This document shows, in pieces, positions 51,370 through 61,385 of a stretch of DNA of 64,000 nucleotides. Positions within the stretch are counted from its first letter, which is position 1. Each line of letters begins with the position of its first letter. The position numbers and the translations under genes are program-made. A model generated the notes under the pieces. It was given only the letters and a program-made list of their open reading frames with translations. It was not told the origin of the DNA and did not search any database. The stretch covers positions 2,232,001-2,296,000 of the forward strand of contig OY723255.1 of NCBI GenBank assembly GCA_963210315.1, written 5' to 3'. Origin of the DNA: Rhynchopus euleeides. Its lineage: Eukaryota; Euglenozoa; Diplonemea; Diplonemida; Diplonemidae.

Positions 51370-51477
51370 GGGGGTCTTCGCTACGGGGTGGTCGTCAGTG
51401 CATTTTGGTGCATTTCCTGTTGAATTGGCTGAAAACTGAAGAAGTTAGTCGAAGTTTGTCGACCAGCAAAGACCCCC
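51370..51477. mobile_element. Family G short element
   Basis: The ends GGGGGTCTTCGCTACGG and CAGCAAAGACCCCC are flanked by TTT on both sides. It lies 11 bases after the stop codon of WD40 copy 3. Confidence 0.8.
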
Positions 51478-51647
51478 TTTCGGAAACCGTGTTTCCCTCC
51501 CTTTGTGTGTTTGCTGTTCCTTGCCACTGACAGCTCTCTGCGTCTCCGAGCATGGTTGATCAGCCCTTTCGGGAAACCAGGTTACAACCTCTGCTGCAGA
51601 GCTGCCGGGGTTGCTTATGTTTCTTCCCCCCCGGCCCCCCCCCTCTC

Positions 51648-51860
51648 CGACAAGCGAATCAGCAGTGTGCGTTCTGTACACAGAAGTAAAACAATAACAT
51701 GCCAGTAGAGCTGCCGGGGTTGCTTATGTTGCGCCGCCCGGATATGGCGCAAAATACTATCCTTTCCGTTTGCTTCACTCACTCGCTACAGGCAAACATG
51801 AAGGGAGAAGAGGCCTCGTTGTTTTGTTGATCCGCTTCCACCTTTAAAAAATCTGTGACA
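51648..51860 (-). repeat. Composite dispersed repeat, shared with WD40 copy 1 insert and an intron at 57272
   Basis: 51648-51711 matches 45655-45718. 51760-51840 matches 57360-57470, the 3' part of intron 1 of the EF-hand/WD40 gene, including the minus-strand core variant GGTGGAAGCGGATCAACAAA. Confidence 0.65.
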
Positions 51861-51870
51861 GCCCATTGTT

Positions 51871-52395
51871 GTGTGTGAGTCGGACGTGTCCACCTGTCTG
51901 AAGTACAAAAAAGTCCCCTCATTCTCCACCAAGGTCCTGGGTAAGACGTTAAACTGCCTGGGGGGGCCGTCCCCGGACCATGACGGGTGCCTGCACCAGG
52001 AGTCTAGCACGGCCGTGGTCCAGGGCATGACCGAAAACTGCTTGGGTACCGAGGCTCCCCAGACCAGGAAGGGTGGAGACACCTGGAGTCTAAATAGTCA
52101 CACCACGTCAGGCCAGACCTTCGCATTGCACTCCGCGAAGACTGCCACACAGCCGCGGGGCAGGTGTGCAGCCTGTGGAAAACCTCGTACAGAAAAGGGT
52201 CGGCGACCGCCCGCCCCCAGTCTGAGAGGCATCAGCCGAATCTCGGTGGAGGCGGGCACAAAACAAAAGGGAGAGTCGTCACTGTGCATATCAGCACGGT
52301 CCCGCCCTCTGTGCCAGACCAACACACCACCAAAGGAAAAGAGGAAGAGGCGACGTAAGGCAATGCCTCCGTGCGGCCAGGAGAACACGAAATAG
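51871..52395 (+). CDS. Unassigned ORF, 174 codons
   Basis: The frame begins MCESDVSTCLKYKKVPSF and ends in a Lys/Arg-rich tail (PPKEKRKRRRKAMPPC). A CAACGKPRTEKGRR segment gives one CxxC pair. No known domain is visible. The composition (Ser, Thr, Pro, basic end) and position between WD40 copies would also suit a fragment of a mobile element. Weakly supported as a gene. Confidence 0.25.
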   Translation: MCESDVSTCLKYKKVPSFSTKVLGKTLNCLGGPSPDHDGCLHQESSTAVVQGMTENCLGTEAPQTRKGGDTWSLNSHTTSGQTFALHSAKTATQPRGRCAACGKPRTEKGRRPPAPSLRGISRISVEAGTKQKGESSLCISARSRPLCQTNTPPKEKRKRRRKAMPPCGQENTK

Positions 52396-52679
52396 CGACC
52401 CCCTCAACGGGGAATGCTACGAGCACGGCCAAAAATCGTTCAAAAATCGTTCAAAGTACTGAGTAAAGTACGAAAGGGAGAGAGAGAGAGAATCGTTGAT
52501 CGTATGGCGAACGGCAGGAAGTAGTTCCCTCAGCACCCTGCACATCCCCTGCAGGGATTGTGTTTGCACCTGCCGTTTGTTTTGGTATTGTTCGTTCGGC
52601 GTAGCCAAAGGGAATTTGATGTCATCAGACTGGGGAGTGGTGGCCACAAAGAGTGGGCCCTGCGTTCCCACAAACAACT

Positions 52680-52795
52680 GAGGCAGTTGTGCGATGCATC
52701 TGGGATGAGAATTAGGCGAGTGATTGACGCAGTGCCTCTCTGCAGACCGCTGCACGCCCTCCCCCCCCCACCTCAGCCGATTTGTGTTGTGATAG
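52680..52795 (+). promoter_or_regulatory. Recurrent intergenic box, copy upstream of WD40 copy 4
   Basis: It has GAGGCAGTTGTGCGATGCAT, GATGAGAATTAGGCGAGTGA, then TTGACGCAGTGCCTCTCTGC and AGACCGCTGC. It lies about 100 bases before the start of copy 4. Confidence 0.4.
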
Positions 52796-52894
52796 TTAGA
52801 GCTAACTGGGGAGTTCACACACTGCACACCACCACACACCCCAGGAAGGCTTTGCAGTTGTTCCCCGAGTGCAACGGGAAGAAAAACCAGAGAT

Positions 52895-54019
52895 ATGGAA
52901 GTATCTGTTTGTCATGCCGAGACCGGGGACAGCTGTGTCGTCGGAGTTCCGGAAGGCGGGACCGTGGTCAGGCTGAAGGCGGATGCGCTGGAGGAGATGT
53001 TTCCGGGTTCTATCAACAACGCATCCCGTGAGGCTGCATGCGTGGCAGCACACATCGAAGGGTGTGAGGAGGAGCTGGACGATGAAGAGCGCGTTGCCGA
53101 CACGGGTCTGGAGGACGGGGGTGCTGTCAAGCTCGTCCCGCGCTGGCCCACAGTCAAGGCTCCCGCAGTCTACTACTCTCCGCGTGCCGACCGCGTCCGG
53201 TGCATCACACTGTCGAGGTGTGGGAAGCTGTGCGCTGTGGGTTATTTCAAAGGGCACGCGACTGTGTTTGACACCATCACCGCTGATGTGGTGGCGGACG
53301 TCTCACACGCCCAGGTTATTCTATGCACCGCCTTCTCGGTCTGTGGGGCGTGGTTGGCAACGTGCTCTGACAACGGCACCCTCTGCGTGTGGCTGACAGC
53401 AAACTGGGAGCAGGTGTGCCTGCTAGAGCACGACCTGACCGTGCGAGGGGCAGCGTGGACACACTGCGGACGTCTAGTGTCTGGGGACAGCACAGGCAAA
53501 CTGCGTGTGTGGGACTTGAAGGGCACACCGAGCCCCACAGTGCTGGTGGGTCACAGCATGGCTGTTTCCGGCATTGCTGTGTCAACTACGAGAATCTTCA
53601 GCGGGTCAGCGGATAACAGCATCCGTGTGTATGACGTCAGCACCCTCTCACACACACACACCTTGCAGGAGCATACTTCTTTTGTGTACAAGCTGGCCCT
53701 GACCAATGATCAGAAGCACCTGGTGTCGTGCTCTTGGGATAATTCTCTCAAGGTGTGGTGCACAGCCTCCCTCAGCTGCGTGCGTACTGTGCAAGTGAAC
53801 GGTGACACTGATTCACTTGCTGTGTCACAGCCAGGCGATGTTGTTTCTCTGATGACCCCTTGGACAACGACGCTGTCCCGCCTCAGCACAGGTGAGTATC
53901 TGGGGAAGGTGGATTCACAGGGTTTTGGTGTTGCACTCAGCCCCTGCGGGAAGTGGGTCTTCACATCAACGGACGGCACTTCTGTCTCTGCGTGTGCTGT
54001 GTCTTCCGTTTCACCCTGA
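52895..54019 (+). CDS. Ubiquitin-like/WD40 protein, copy 4
   Basis: 374 residues from ATG (MEVSVCHAETGDSC). The ubiquitin-like part carries one extra Asn (SINNASREAA), otherwise almost identical to the other copies. Seven blades follow: CGKLCAVGYFKGHATVFD, WLATCSDNGTLCVW, CGRLVSGDSTGKLRVWDL, IFSGSADNSIRVYD, HLVSCSWDNSLKVW, SQPGDVVSLM and SPCGKWVFTSTDG. The variable positions read differently again (EHDLTVRGAAW, GHSMAVSGIAV, EHTSFVYKLAL). The leader CCCCAGGAAGGCTTTGCAGT at 52841 resembles that of copy 3 (50184), so the family shares its 5' leader. No disruption. Function unknown. Confidence 0.75.
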   Translation: MEVSVCHAETGDSCVVGVPEGGTVVRLKADALEEMFPGSINNASREAACVAAHIEGCEEELDDEERVADTGLEDGGAVKLVPRWPTVKAPAVYYSPRADRVRCITLSRCGKLCAVGYFKGHATVFDTITADVVADVSHAQVILCTAFSVCGAWLATCSDNGTLCVWLTANWEQVCLLEHDLTVRGAAWTHCGRLVSGDSTGKLRVWDLKGTPSPTVLVGHSMAVSGIAVSTTRIFSGSADNSIRVYDVSTLSHTHTLQEHTSFVYKLALTNDQKHLVSCSWDNSLKVWCTASLSCVRTVQVNGDTDSLAVSQPGDVVSLMTPWTTTLSRLSTGEYLGKVDSQGFGVALSPCGKWVFTSTDGTSVSACAVSSVSP

Positions 54020-55069
54020 GTGCAGTGTCTCAGAACCCTTTTCCGTGCCGTTGCTACATGCGTCCTTGCCTGTTTTTTGACGATTCCAAAACCCTTGTCG
54101 GAGAGGTTGTGGTGAAACGCACACACCTCGACCTGTGATGAGGTGAGATGTTGCTCTGCAATGTGGCATTTCCTATGTGTACCTCCTTGACAATAATGGA
54201 GCCTCCTCACTGTGTTCCAACCACATTCCCTCGTTCATTGCATGAGGTTGCACAAAAACGATCTTGATGCACAGGCCCCCCCACCTCCCCTTGCCAGAAG
54301 GGGCCATTTTTTTTGTACACACACCCCGGATTGCACAAACAAACAAACAAAACGGTGAACTCTGTCGAATATCTGTCGAGAGCGACAGTCCTCACTTGCC
54401 GAGGCCTATCTCTCGAGCCTCACTTTTCACCTTTACTTTGTTACACGTGTGCTTAGAGTCAGTTACACGGTCAACAAAACACTTCTCTTCGTTCCGTTTT
54501 TGATGTTTCCAGAAGGACGTCCACGCGTATTGTCGTTGTGATAATGCACCCCGATCCCTAAGGGAGGAAAATATAAGATAGGGGGGAGTAACCTCTTGAC
54601 GCATGGTCGCCAGCACCTTGCCGTCGTCAGGTGGAGGCGTTTGGGCAGTAGTAGCGGGGACACCTTCCTCATCTTCCTCGGCAGCTTTTGGAGCTTCCCC
54701 ACCCTGTCCTGCATGTCGGTGAACACGTGCTCGGCACCCCCCACCTGCATGTGGATTATTTAGCCAGTCTTGGCAGGCATCCAGTGCCTGGCTGCCACCG
54801 ACACGACAGTCTGCTTGTGGGGTTCAGGACCAGATCACGAGCTCTTCTCCCCGTTCTCCTCCAAGCTAAGCTCGGCGACTCCAGCGCGGCAGGTCCTGCC
54901 TTCCTACTTCTTGTCAGCACCTTGGGGGTCCAACGTATGTGCCCGTTTCAGAGAGTCAGGTACAGCGAGCTCGTTCACCTCCACTCTCGCTCGGAGGAAA
55001 GAGTGGTGAGTTCTGTGCACTGTGGCGGACTGCGTTTTGTCTGGGAGTGGCTACCGCCGGGAAAAGATG
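54020..55069. other. Intergenic between the WD40 array and the EF-hand/WD40 gene
   Basis: 54095-54145 carries the TGGTGAAACGCACACACCTC string found inverted near 37480 and 28100. 54466-54530 is a right-end fragment of family D (ACGGTCAACAAAACACTTCT). 54600-55000 has a minus-strand frame (54463-54750) reading MQVGGAEHVFTDMQDRVGKL with no recognised domain. No gene is called. Confidence 0.45.
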
Positions 55070-55262
55070 AGTGCTGAACACTGCTTGAAACAGGAGCGGG
55101 AACTGGATGGTGCCAGGACGCTGCATCTGAGATGAAGAGAGGGCAAATGATTAACGCAGTGCTCACTCTGCAGACTGCCCCACACCCCCTCCCCCTCCCA
55201 CCCCCCGCCCCAATTGAGCTCGACACCCCCACACCGCACAACACGCGAAACTGCACCACCTG
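55070..55262 (+). promoter_or_regulatory. Recurrent intergenic box, copy upstream of the EF-hand/WD40 gene
   Basis: Almost the same as 47860-48000: AATGATTAACGCAGTGCTCA, CTCTGCAGACTGCCCCACAC, CGCCCCAATTGAGCTCGACA. It lies about 450 bases before the gene start. Confidence 0.45.
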
Positions 55263-55713
55263 CACACGTTGCTGGCTATTGTCAGGGTGAAGACCAGCCA
55301 CAGATTTGGGGCTCGGGACTTGGGACTTGGCCGTATTCTCAGCCCCCCCAGCCCCTGCCCCCCCCCCATCCCGGAGTGAAGGGAGAGCATCCTTGTGCTT
55401 CTGTCTGCTTCTAATTCAGTACCCCATGCACCCCCCCCCCCATCCAAAATAATACTAATTGCCCACACAGTACAACAACACAACACAGGCCGGAAAAAAC
55501 ACTGGATTTCAGACACAACCTGCATAACGAGTGAAGGGTGATCATTCTTGTGCTCCCTTCAAATTCGATTTCACTACCCCCCCCCATCCAAGAGCTCTGG
55601 GCATCCGACTTGTGTTTCTGATAGTTCGGCGAAGCCTACTGGGGAACTTTCTGTCACCTCCACCTCCACAGGAACGGGGATCCGCACCACTCCCCACCCC
55701 CCCTCCCCATTCC

Positions 55714-58700
55714 ATGGGCGCCCGCACAGCCTCCCCCCACCCCGCAGCAGACCGGTGCGATGCCACCTCTGGCACGCCCGGCCTGCGCACCGCAGGCGAA
55801 CCAGACGCTACCGCCGCCCCCACTCCAACACCGGCGAGCCGCACCGTCACCTTCGTCGGGGAGGGCGCGCCTGCTGCAGCGGGCACCGCCGGGGCACAGC
55901 CGCACCACCGCAGCGGAGACGCCTCGGGTGTGAACCTGGGGTGCCACAGCGATGCCACAGCCGTGCCCCACCACTCTCGGCAGGCAAAGCAGGCGGCTGG
56001 TCAGGACCGTGAGGTGTCAGAAGGGGTGGCACGTGACGTGCATGCCCTATGGAGGCGGCTGCACGCTGCGCGTCGCGCAAGCGATGCGCATTGGGAGGGG
56101 CAGGCAACGCGGACCTCCCCCGGCGAGCTCCTCCAGGTTCCGCTGCAGATGGAGGATGTGGGAGGGGCGGAGTCTGGCCAGGCTTCGCTTCAGGCGTGGC
56201 TGCAGCAGAACCAGAGGCAGCTCAACGCGACGATGGCGCATCTTAAACAGGAGAACGCGAAGATTCATGCCGTGGATATATTGAAAATCCTTCCGAGCAG
56301 CGAGATCGTCAAGCTGAAGCAGCGTTTCGAGGGGAGCGAGGAGGGAAAGGTGTGCATGAAATCCTTCACAGAGGTGATGCTCGCGGCGCTGCACAACTGC
56401 AGGCAGGTGTCCCCGGCAGAGGACGTCGACCTGACACAGGGGCTTGCCGAGCTGTTCTTCGCAATCGACTTCGACGGGTCGGGCGCCGTGTCCTGGGAGG
56501 AGTTCACGCATTACCTCGTCAACTCCTATGCTGTCGCGTCGCAGCAAACAAACGAATTCCTCCCGTATGACATCACAGAGGTGCAGTGCAAGGGACGTGT
56601 CCCCTCCAGGGGCTGCGTCATGAAGTGGCTCCCCGGGCTGAACAAGCTGATGACGATCGACACAGCGGAAAGGTCTGTCGTGAAGGTGTATGGGGCTGAC
56701 CGGTTCCACGAGGGGCCCTCTGCGAGCCTGGAGCACAGCTGCACCATCCTGAGCTCGGTCTATATTCCGGGGAGGTCGCGGTTCATCTTCGGGACTGAGG
56801 AGGGTTTCTTAGACCACTACGTCTATAAGCCGGAGGGGCAGCTGCATGTGGTGGAGCCGACGGACCCGATTGCTGTGGATCTATCTGCTGCGACGAGCAG
56901 GGCGAAGTCGGCGGAACGTGCGCAGCACCGCCGGTCTCTGCTAGCGAGGCAGAGGTTGAAGCATGTGGCGCGTGTGGGCTGCGACGGTGCTCCCCTGGTG
57001 CTCTATTGGGATGAGTCGATGGGGTCAGCCGGGCATCTCTTTGGGGGGACCCGCACGGGCGAGGTGCTGGTGTTCGACATGTCGGCGCATGAGGACTCGC
57101 AGAAGCGGTTCCACGACAGCACCCTGCGGCAGCACTCGCATACGGAGCCTATTTCGGGGATTTCGACCATACCCGGTGTGTTCTCGTCGCCCAGGAAAAT
57201 GGTGACCGCTTCGTTTTTTGGGAGGATCACCCTCACAGACCTGGAGAAGGACGTCACCACAGAGCTCAAAGGTATGGCAAAGGGTCCCTCTGCCAAAGGG
57301 GTTGGGGGGCCAGGGGATGTGTTTGTTAGAAAGGCAGGAGGCCCGGGGGGTTGCACAACTATGCTATCCTTTTCCGTTTTGCTTCACTCACCCGCTGCCG
57401 GGGTGGGGGGGGATGAAAAGGGGAAAGGGAAACACCCTGTTGTTTTGTTGATTGCTTCCACCTTTTGCATCTGCAAGAACAGCCTCTGATTTGCGTTGAG
57501 GTGCCGCTGGCGTCGGAGCGGATAGAGTCGTCGGACGAGATGTCGTCTGATGCGGGTGCTGAGGGTGCTGGGCGGGTTCATACCATTTCCACGCAGACCG
57601 GGTGCTGAAGGAAGTCCCCATGAGGATGATGATAGGGATCGTCTCGAAGAGGGGCCCTTCGCGGGGACTGCCCTGCTCTGCTCGTGTCCTGCTCGGCTGC
57701 TCCTGTGGGCTTATAGTTCAGAATACATAACCCAGAGGGGCCTGATTTTGATGTCGTCTCCGCTGTCAACACACTCACACACCGCCCACACACACAGGCA
57801 CCCTGCGCAGCAACCGGCATTACCAGGGCGTGCACTGCATCGAATTCTGCAGCGATCTGAACGTGATGGTGACCTCTGGGGTCGAGCCCGACCCGATTGT
57901 CTGGGCGCCCACCCAGTCCAACAACCAGTTTCTCGAGCGTCTGACCGACACCGAGGACCCGCATAAGAACCCGCTGCTTGGGGCACGCCTCATCCCTGGC
58001 ACGAACCAGCTGGTGTCCTGCGACACGTCGGGCTGCATGAAGATGTGGGACATGCGGAAGTGGCAGTGCATGCAGACGTGGTACCTCGAGCGTGGCATGT
58101 CGCAGCTCCAGGCAATGGCCTTCGAGGCGACCAACTTCGTGCTGGACCCTTCTTCCGACACGCACGCTGTGTACTGCATGGCGAAGACGGACACCAATGA
58201 GAACCGGGTTTACACCCTGTGCCCCCAGGTCTGTGCACTGCTATGCTGGGTTGTGGCGGTGGGGGGGGGAAAGAAAGACATGCACGAGGTTTTCATTCGG
58301 CCTATCCCCCCTTGTGTGTTTGCGTGTGGGACGTTTTGGGATACTTTGGGGGAAGCGGATCCGGGCAAATGTTGCTGTATTTTGTCCACAACGGCCCCCC
58401 CCGCCTCACCCCCCTTCCACCACAACCCCACCACCCCACGCCCCCCCTCCCACAGGTCCGCCCCAAGGTCAACACGAAATCGAGCCACGACCGCCGGGTT
58501 GTCGACGTGCAGTACAACGGAGCGACGCAAACCTTCATGACAGCCTCCCACACCGAGGTCAAGATCTGGGACTCCGTCGCCGGCACCGTCAAACTCAACA
58601 TATTCGACGTCGTCACATCGGAGATCACCGCAGCTGCACTCGACGACCGCGGCAGGCGCTTCCTGCTAGGCACCCACGCAGGAGGCTTGACGGTCCACTC

Positions 58701-60746
58701 CTTCGCAACGGGTGCCCTGATCCAGACGCTTTCTGGCTTCACCAGCGAGGTCACCGCTATCGTCTACATGACCCACCCGAAGCTGATCGCCGCGGGTGGC
58801 TGCAACGGCCGCATCCACATCTACGAAGACAGCGAGGATGCAATGCACCCTCACCAGACCATGACGTGCGGAGCAGGCGTCACCACCCTCACCTACTCCG
58901 CCAACCTCCACCTGATGTGCGCCGGCGACGCGGCGGACACGATATACGTCTACGACATGCACAACTGCCTCTCCTACCACCTCCTGCACAAGAGGCTCAA
59001 TGCCACCACGCAGGCCCAACACCACGGCAACCCCGCCGCCACCCCCACCTCCTCCGAGACCTGCGTCGAGGCGTATATGTTTGAGGCGGTGTCGGAGATC
59101 ACCACCATCACCCTCCTCTGCCCCCTCGCCGCCGTGGTCTACGGGAATGACCAGGGCGCGCTGCACCTCGCGACAGTCCGCCCCTGCACAGCGCCTTATA
59201 AAACTGTGTCGACCTGGAAGACTCCTCCGGTGAAGGCGAATGCCTTGATCCTCACAGTCACCTCCACGCTGGCATGGTGTATGGGTGCGGGCCAGCTCCT
59301 CGCCGCAGGGGATGACCACGGGAATGTCGCCATCTGGGACATGCGTGAGGTCGTGGTGTCGGTGGGGCTGGAGCCCACGTCATACCCTCCCCCGTGGGGC
59401 GCTGTCCCGCGGGCCGAGGGGGACCGGAAGAAGAAACCCCGGCTCCTCCACCACTGGAACGTCACATCGCAGCCCCTCTCCAAAATCGACGTCGTCCCCG
59501 GGGTCCACGTGGTGCTGGTCGCCGCAGGGGATACGGTCCACATCTACACCATCGATGGCATCCCCCTCGGGCTGCTCTGCCAGGGCCGTGTCTTCAGCAA
59601 CGCCGGGCTGCCTACCTACGCCTTCTCCTTCGACCCGAAGGAGCTTGCCTCCACGCGCCTCTTCTCTAAGGGGAGATATCACCACGACGACACTGCGCAG
59701 GGTGTTGCTTCTGCAGAGGGCACGGCGCAGCAGCAGGGTGCAGACAAGGCGCCCCACTATGGAGAGGCGGGGGCTGCGCCTGCAGGTGGGGTGTGCCGGG
59801 GTGGTGGGCGTGGGGCGTTGCAGAGGAGGGATTCGAAGGATGCGTGGCAGGTTGTGAAGTACGCGGTTGTCGGGGAGGAGGGGTCGCAGCAGCCGCCGGC
59901 AGGCGTGGGGGGGGATCGCCTGGCGGAGGGCTTCGGCGGCGGCGGCAGCGGCAGCAGCGGCCCGCTCAAGGCAATCCTCTCGCTGGTGCACAGTGAGAAT
60001 CTGATCGACACCTTCCTGGAGGGGAGGGAGTACAACACCCCGCCGGAGTCTCCGATGCGGGCACCGCCTCCTCCCCCGTCCCTCGCGCCGTCGCCGAAGG
60101 GGCGCCCCGCGCACACCCTCCGCCTGTCGCAGCCTGGGGATGTCCGTCCGACACACATCACCCCTGCCGGCGACGGCAGAAGCGGTTCGAAACATCGGCA
60201 TCGGCACCACCACCACCACCACCCCCACCACCGGGCAGCCTCAGGCAGACTCATCTCAAAAGCGGCGGCGGCGGAAATTGGCTCCGATGCAAATGCAGAG
60301 GCGGGGGCAGCGGGTGCGCCATCGCATGTCGTGTCGGAGAGGGGGGGCGAGGGCGGGGAGGAGGAGGGGGTGGAAGGGGGGGGCGGCGGGGTGCGGAGCA
60401 CCGCGCGGCTCGCGTCGGACGCGCTGTGGCGGGGGGTCTTCGGGGAGGAGGCGGAGCGCGCCGCAACCCGCTGCTTCCTGAAGGGGGGCGGGGGGGAGGG
60501 CGGCGGGTGGGATCCTGAGGAGGACGGCATCCTCCTGAGGCGCGGCGTGCTGCGGCCCTATTCGGAGGCCCCGCCGCTGCGTCTCCGGGCTCCGCCCCCG
60601 GCGTCGCTCCGGGCGGACGGGGCGTCGCCCGGGCCGCCTCCCGCGCCCTGGATGGCGGCGGACATCGAGAAGGTGGACACAGCGGACACACCGGTGATAA
60701 TTCGTGCGCACCACCTGCCCCGCCCGCTGCAGTATGACGAGGTGCC

Positions 60747-60784
<38 letters not shown>

Positions 60785-61347
60785 GGCAGAGGCAGGCATC
60801 TGCCCCACACCGCAGGGATGTGGCGGTAGCGGCGGCGATGCAGGCCGAGGCAGAGAATGAGGTGGAGGCTGGCGAGGGGGTGACCCACGGAGAGCACAGC
60901 TGTGCCCCCTCCGCCGGTGGTGGTGGTGGCGGGAGCACCCCCTGCGGTGCACCCCCGGCGGAGGGTGGGGGTGGGGGTGGCGGCAATCCCGGCGGCGGCG
61001 GTGGGGAGGGGAAGGCGGCGGGGGGCGTGTGCGATTTAGCGGAGGAGTTCCTCCCCTTCGACGCCCCGCAGGCGGCGGAAAACCCCCCACGCCCCGCAGC
61101 GCCGCACCGCCCGCCGCCGGCGCAGAGGTGCGGTGGCGGTGACACCGCCACCGCCACCGCCACCACAACACTCAACGACCTCCTTCACCAAACCCCCGGG
61201 TACCCGCTTGCCCCCTCCCCTCTCCTCGCCCTCGCAGGGGGGGGCCCCGGCCTCCCCTCCGCAGCAACCGCCGCAGAGCTTGCAGCCTCCCTCCCGAAGC
61301 TGCAGGCCGGGATACCTAACCCCCACGAGACAGCACCCCCTCCTCCT

Positions 61348-61385
<38 letters not shown>

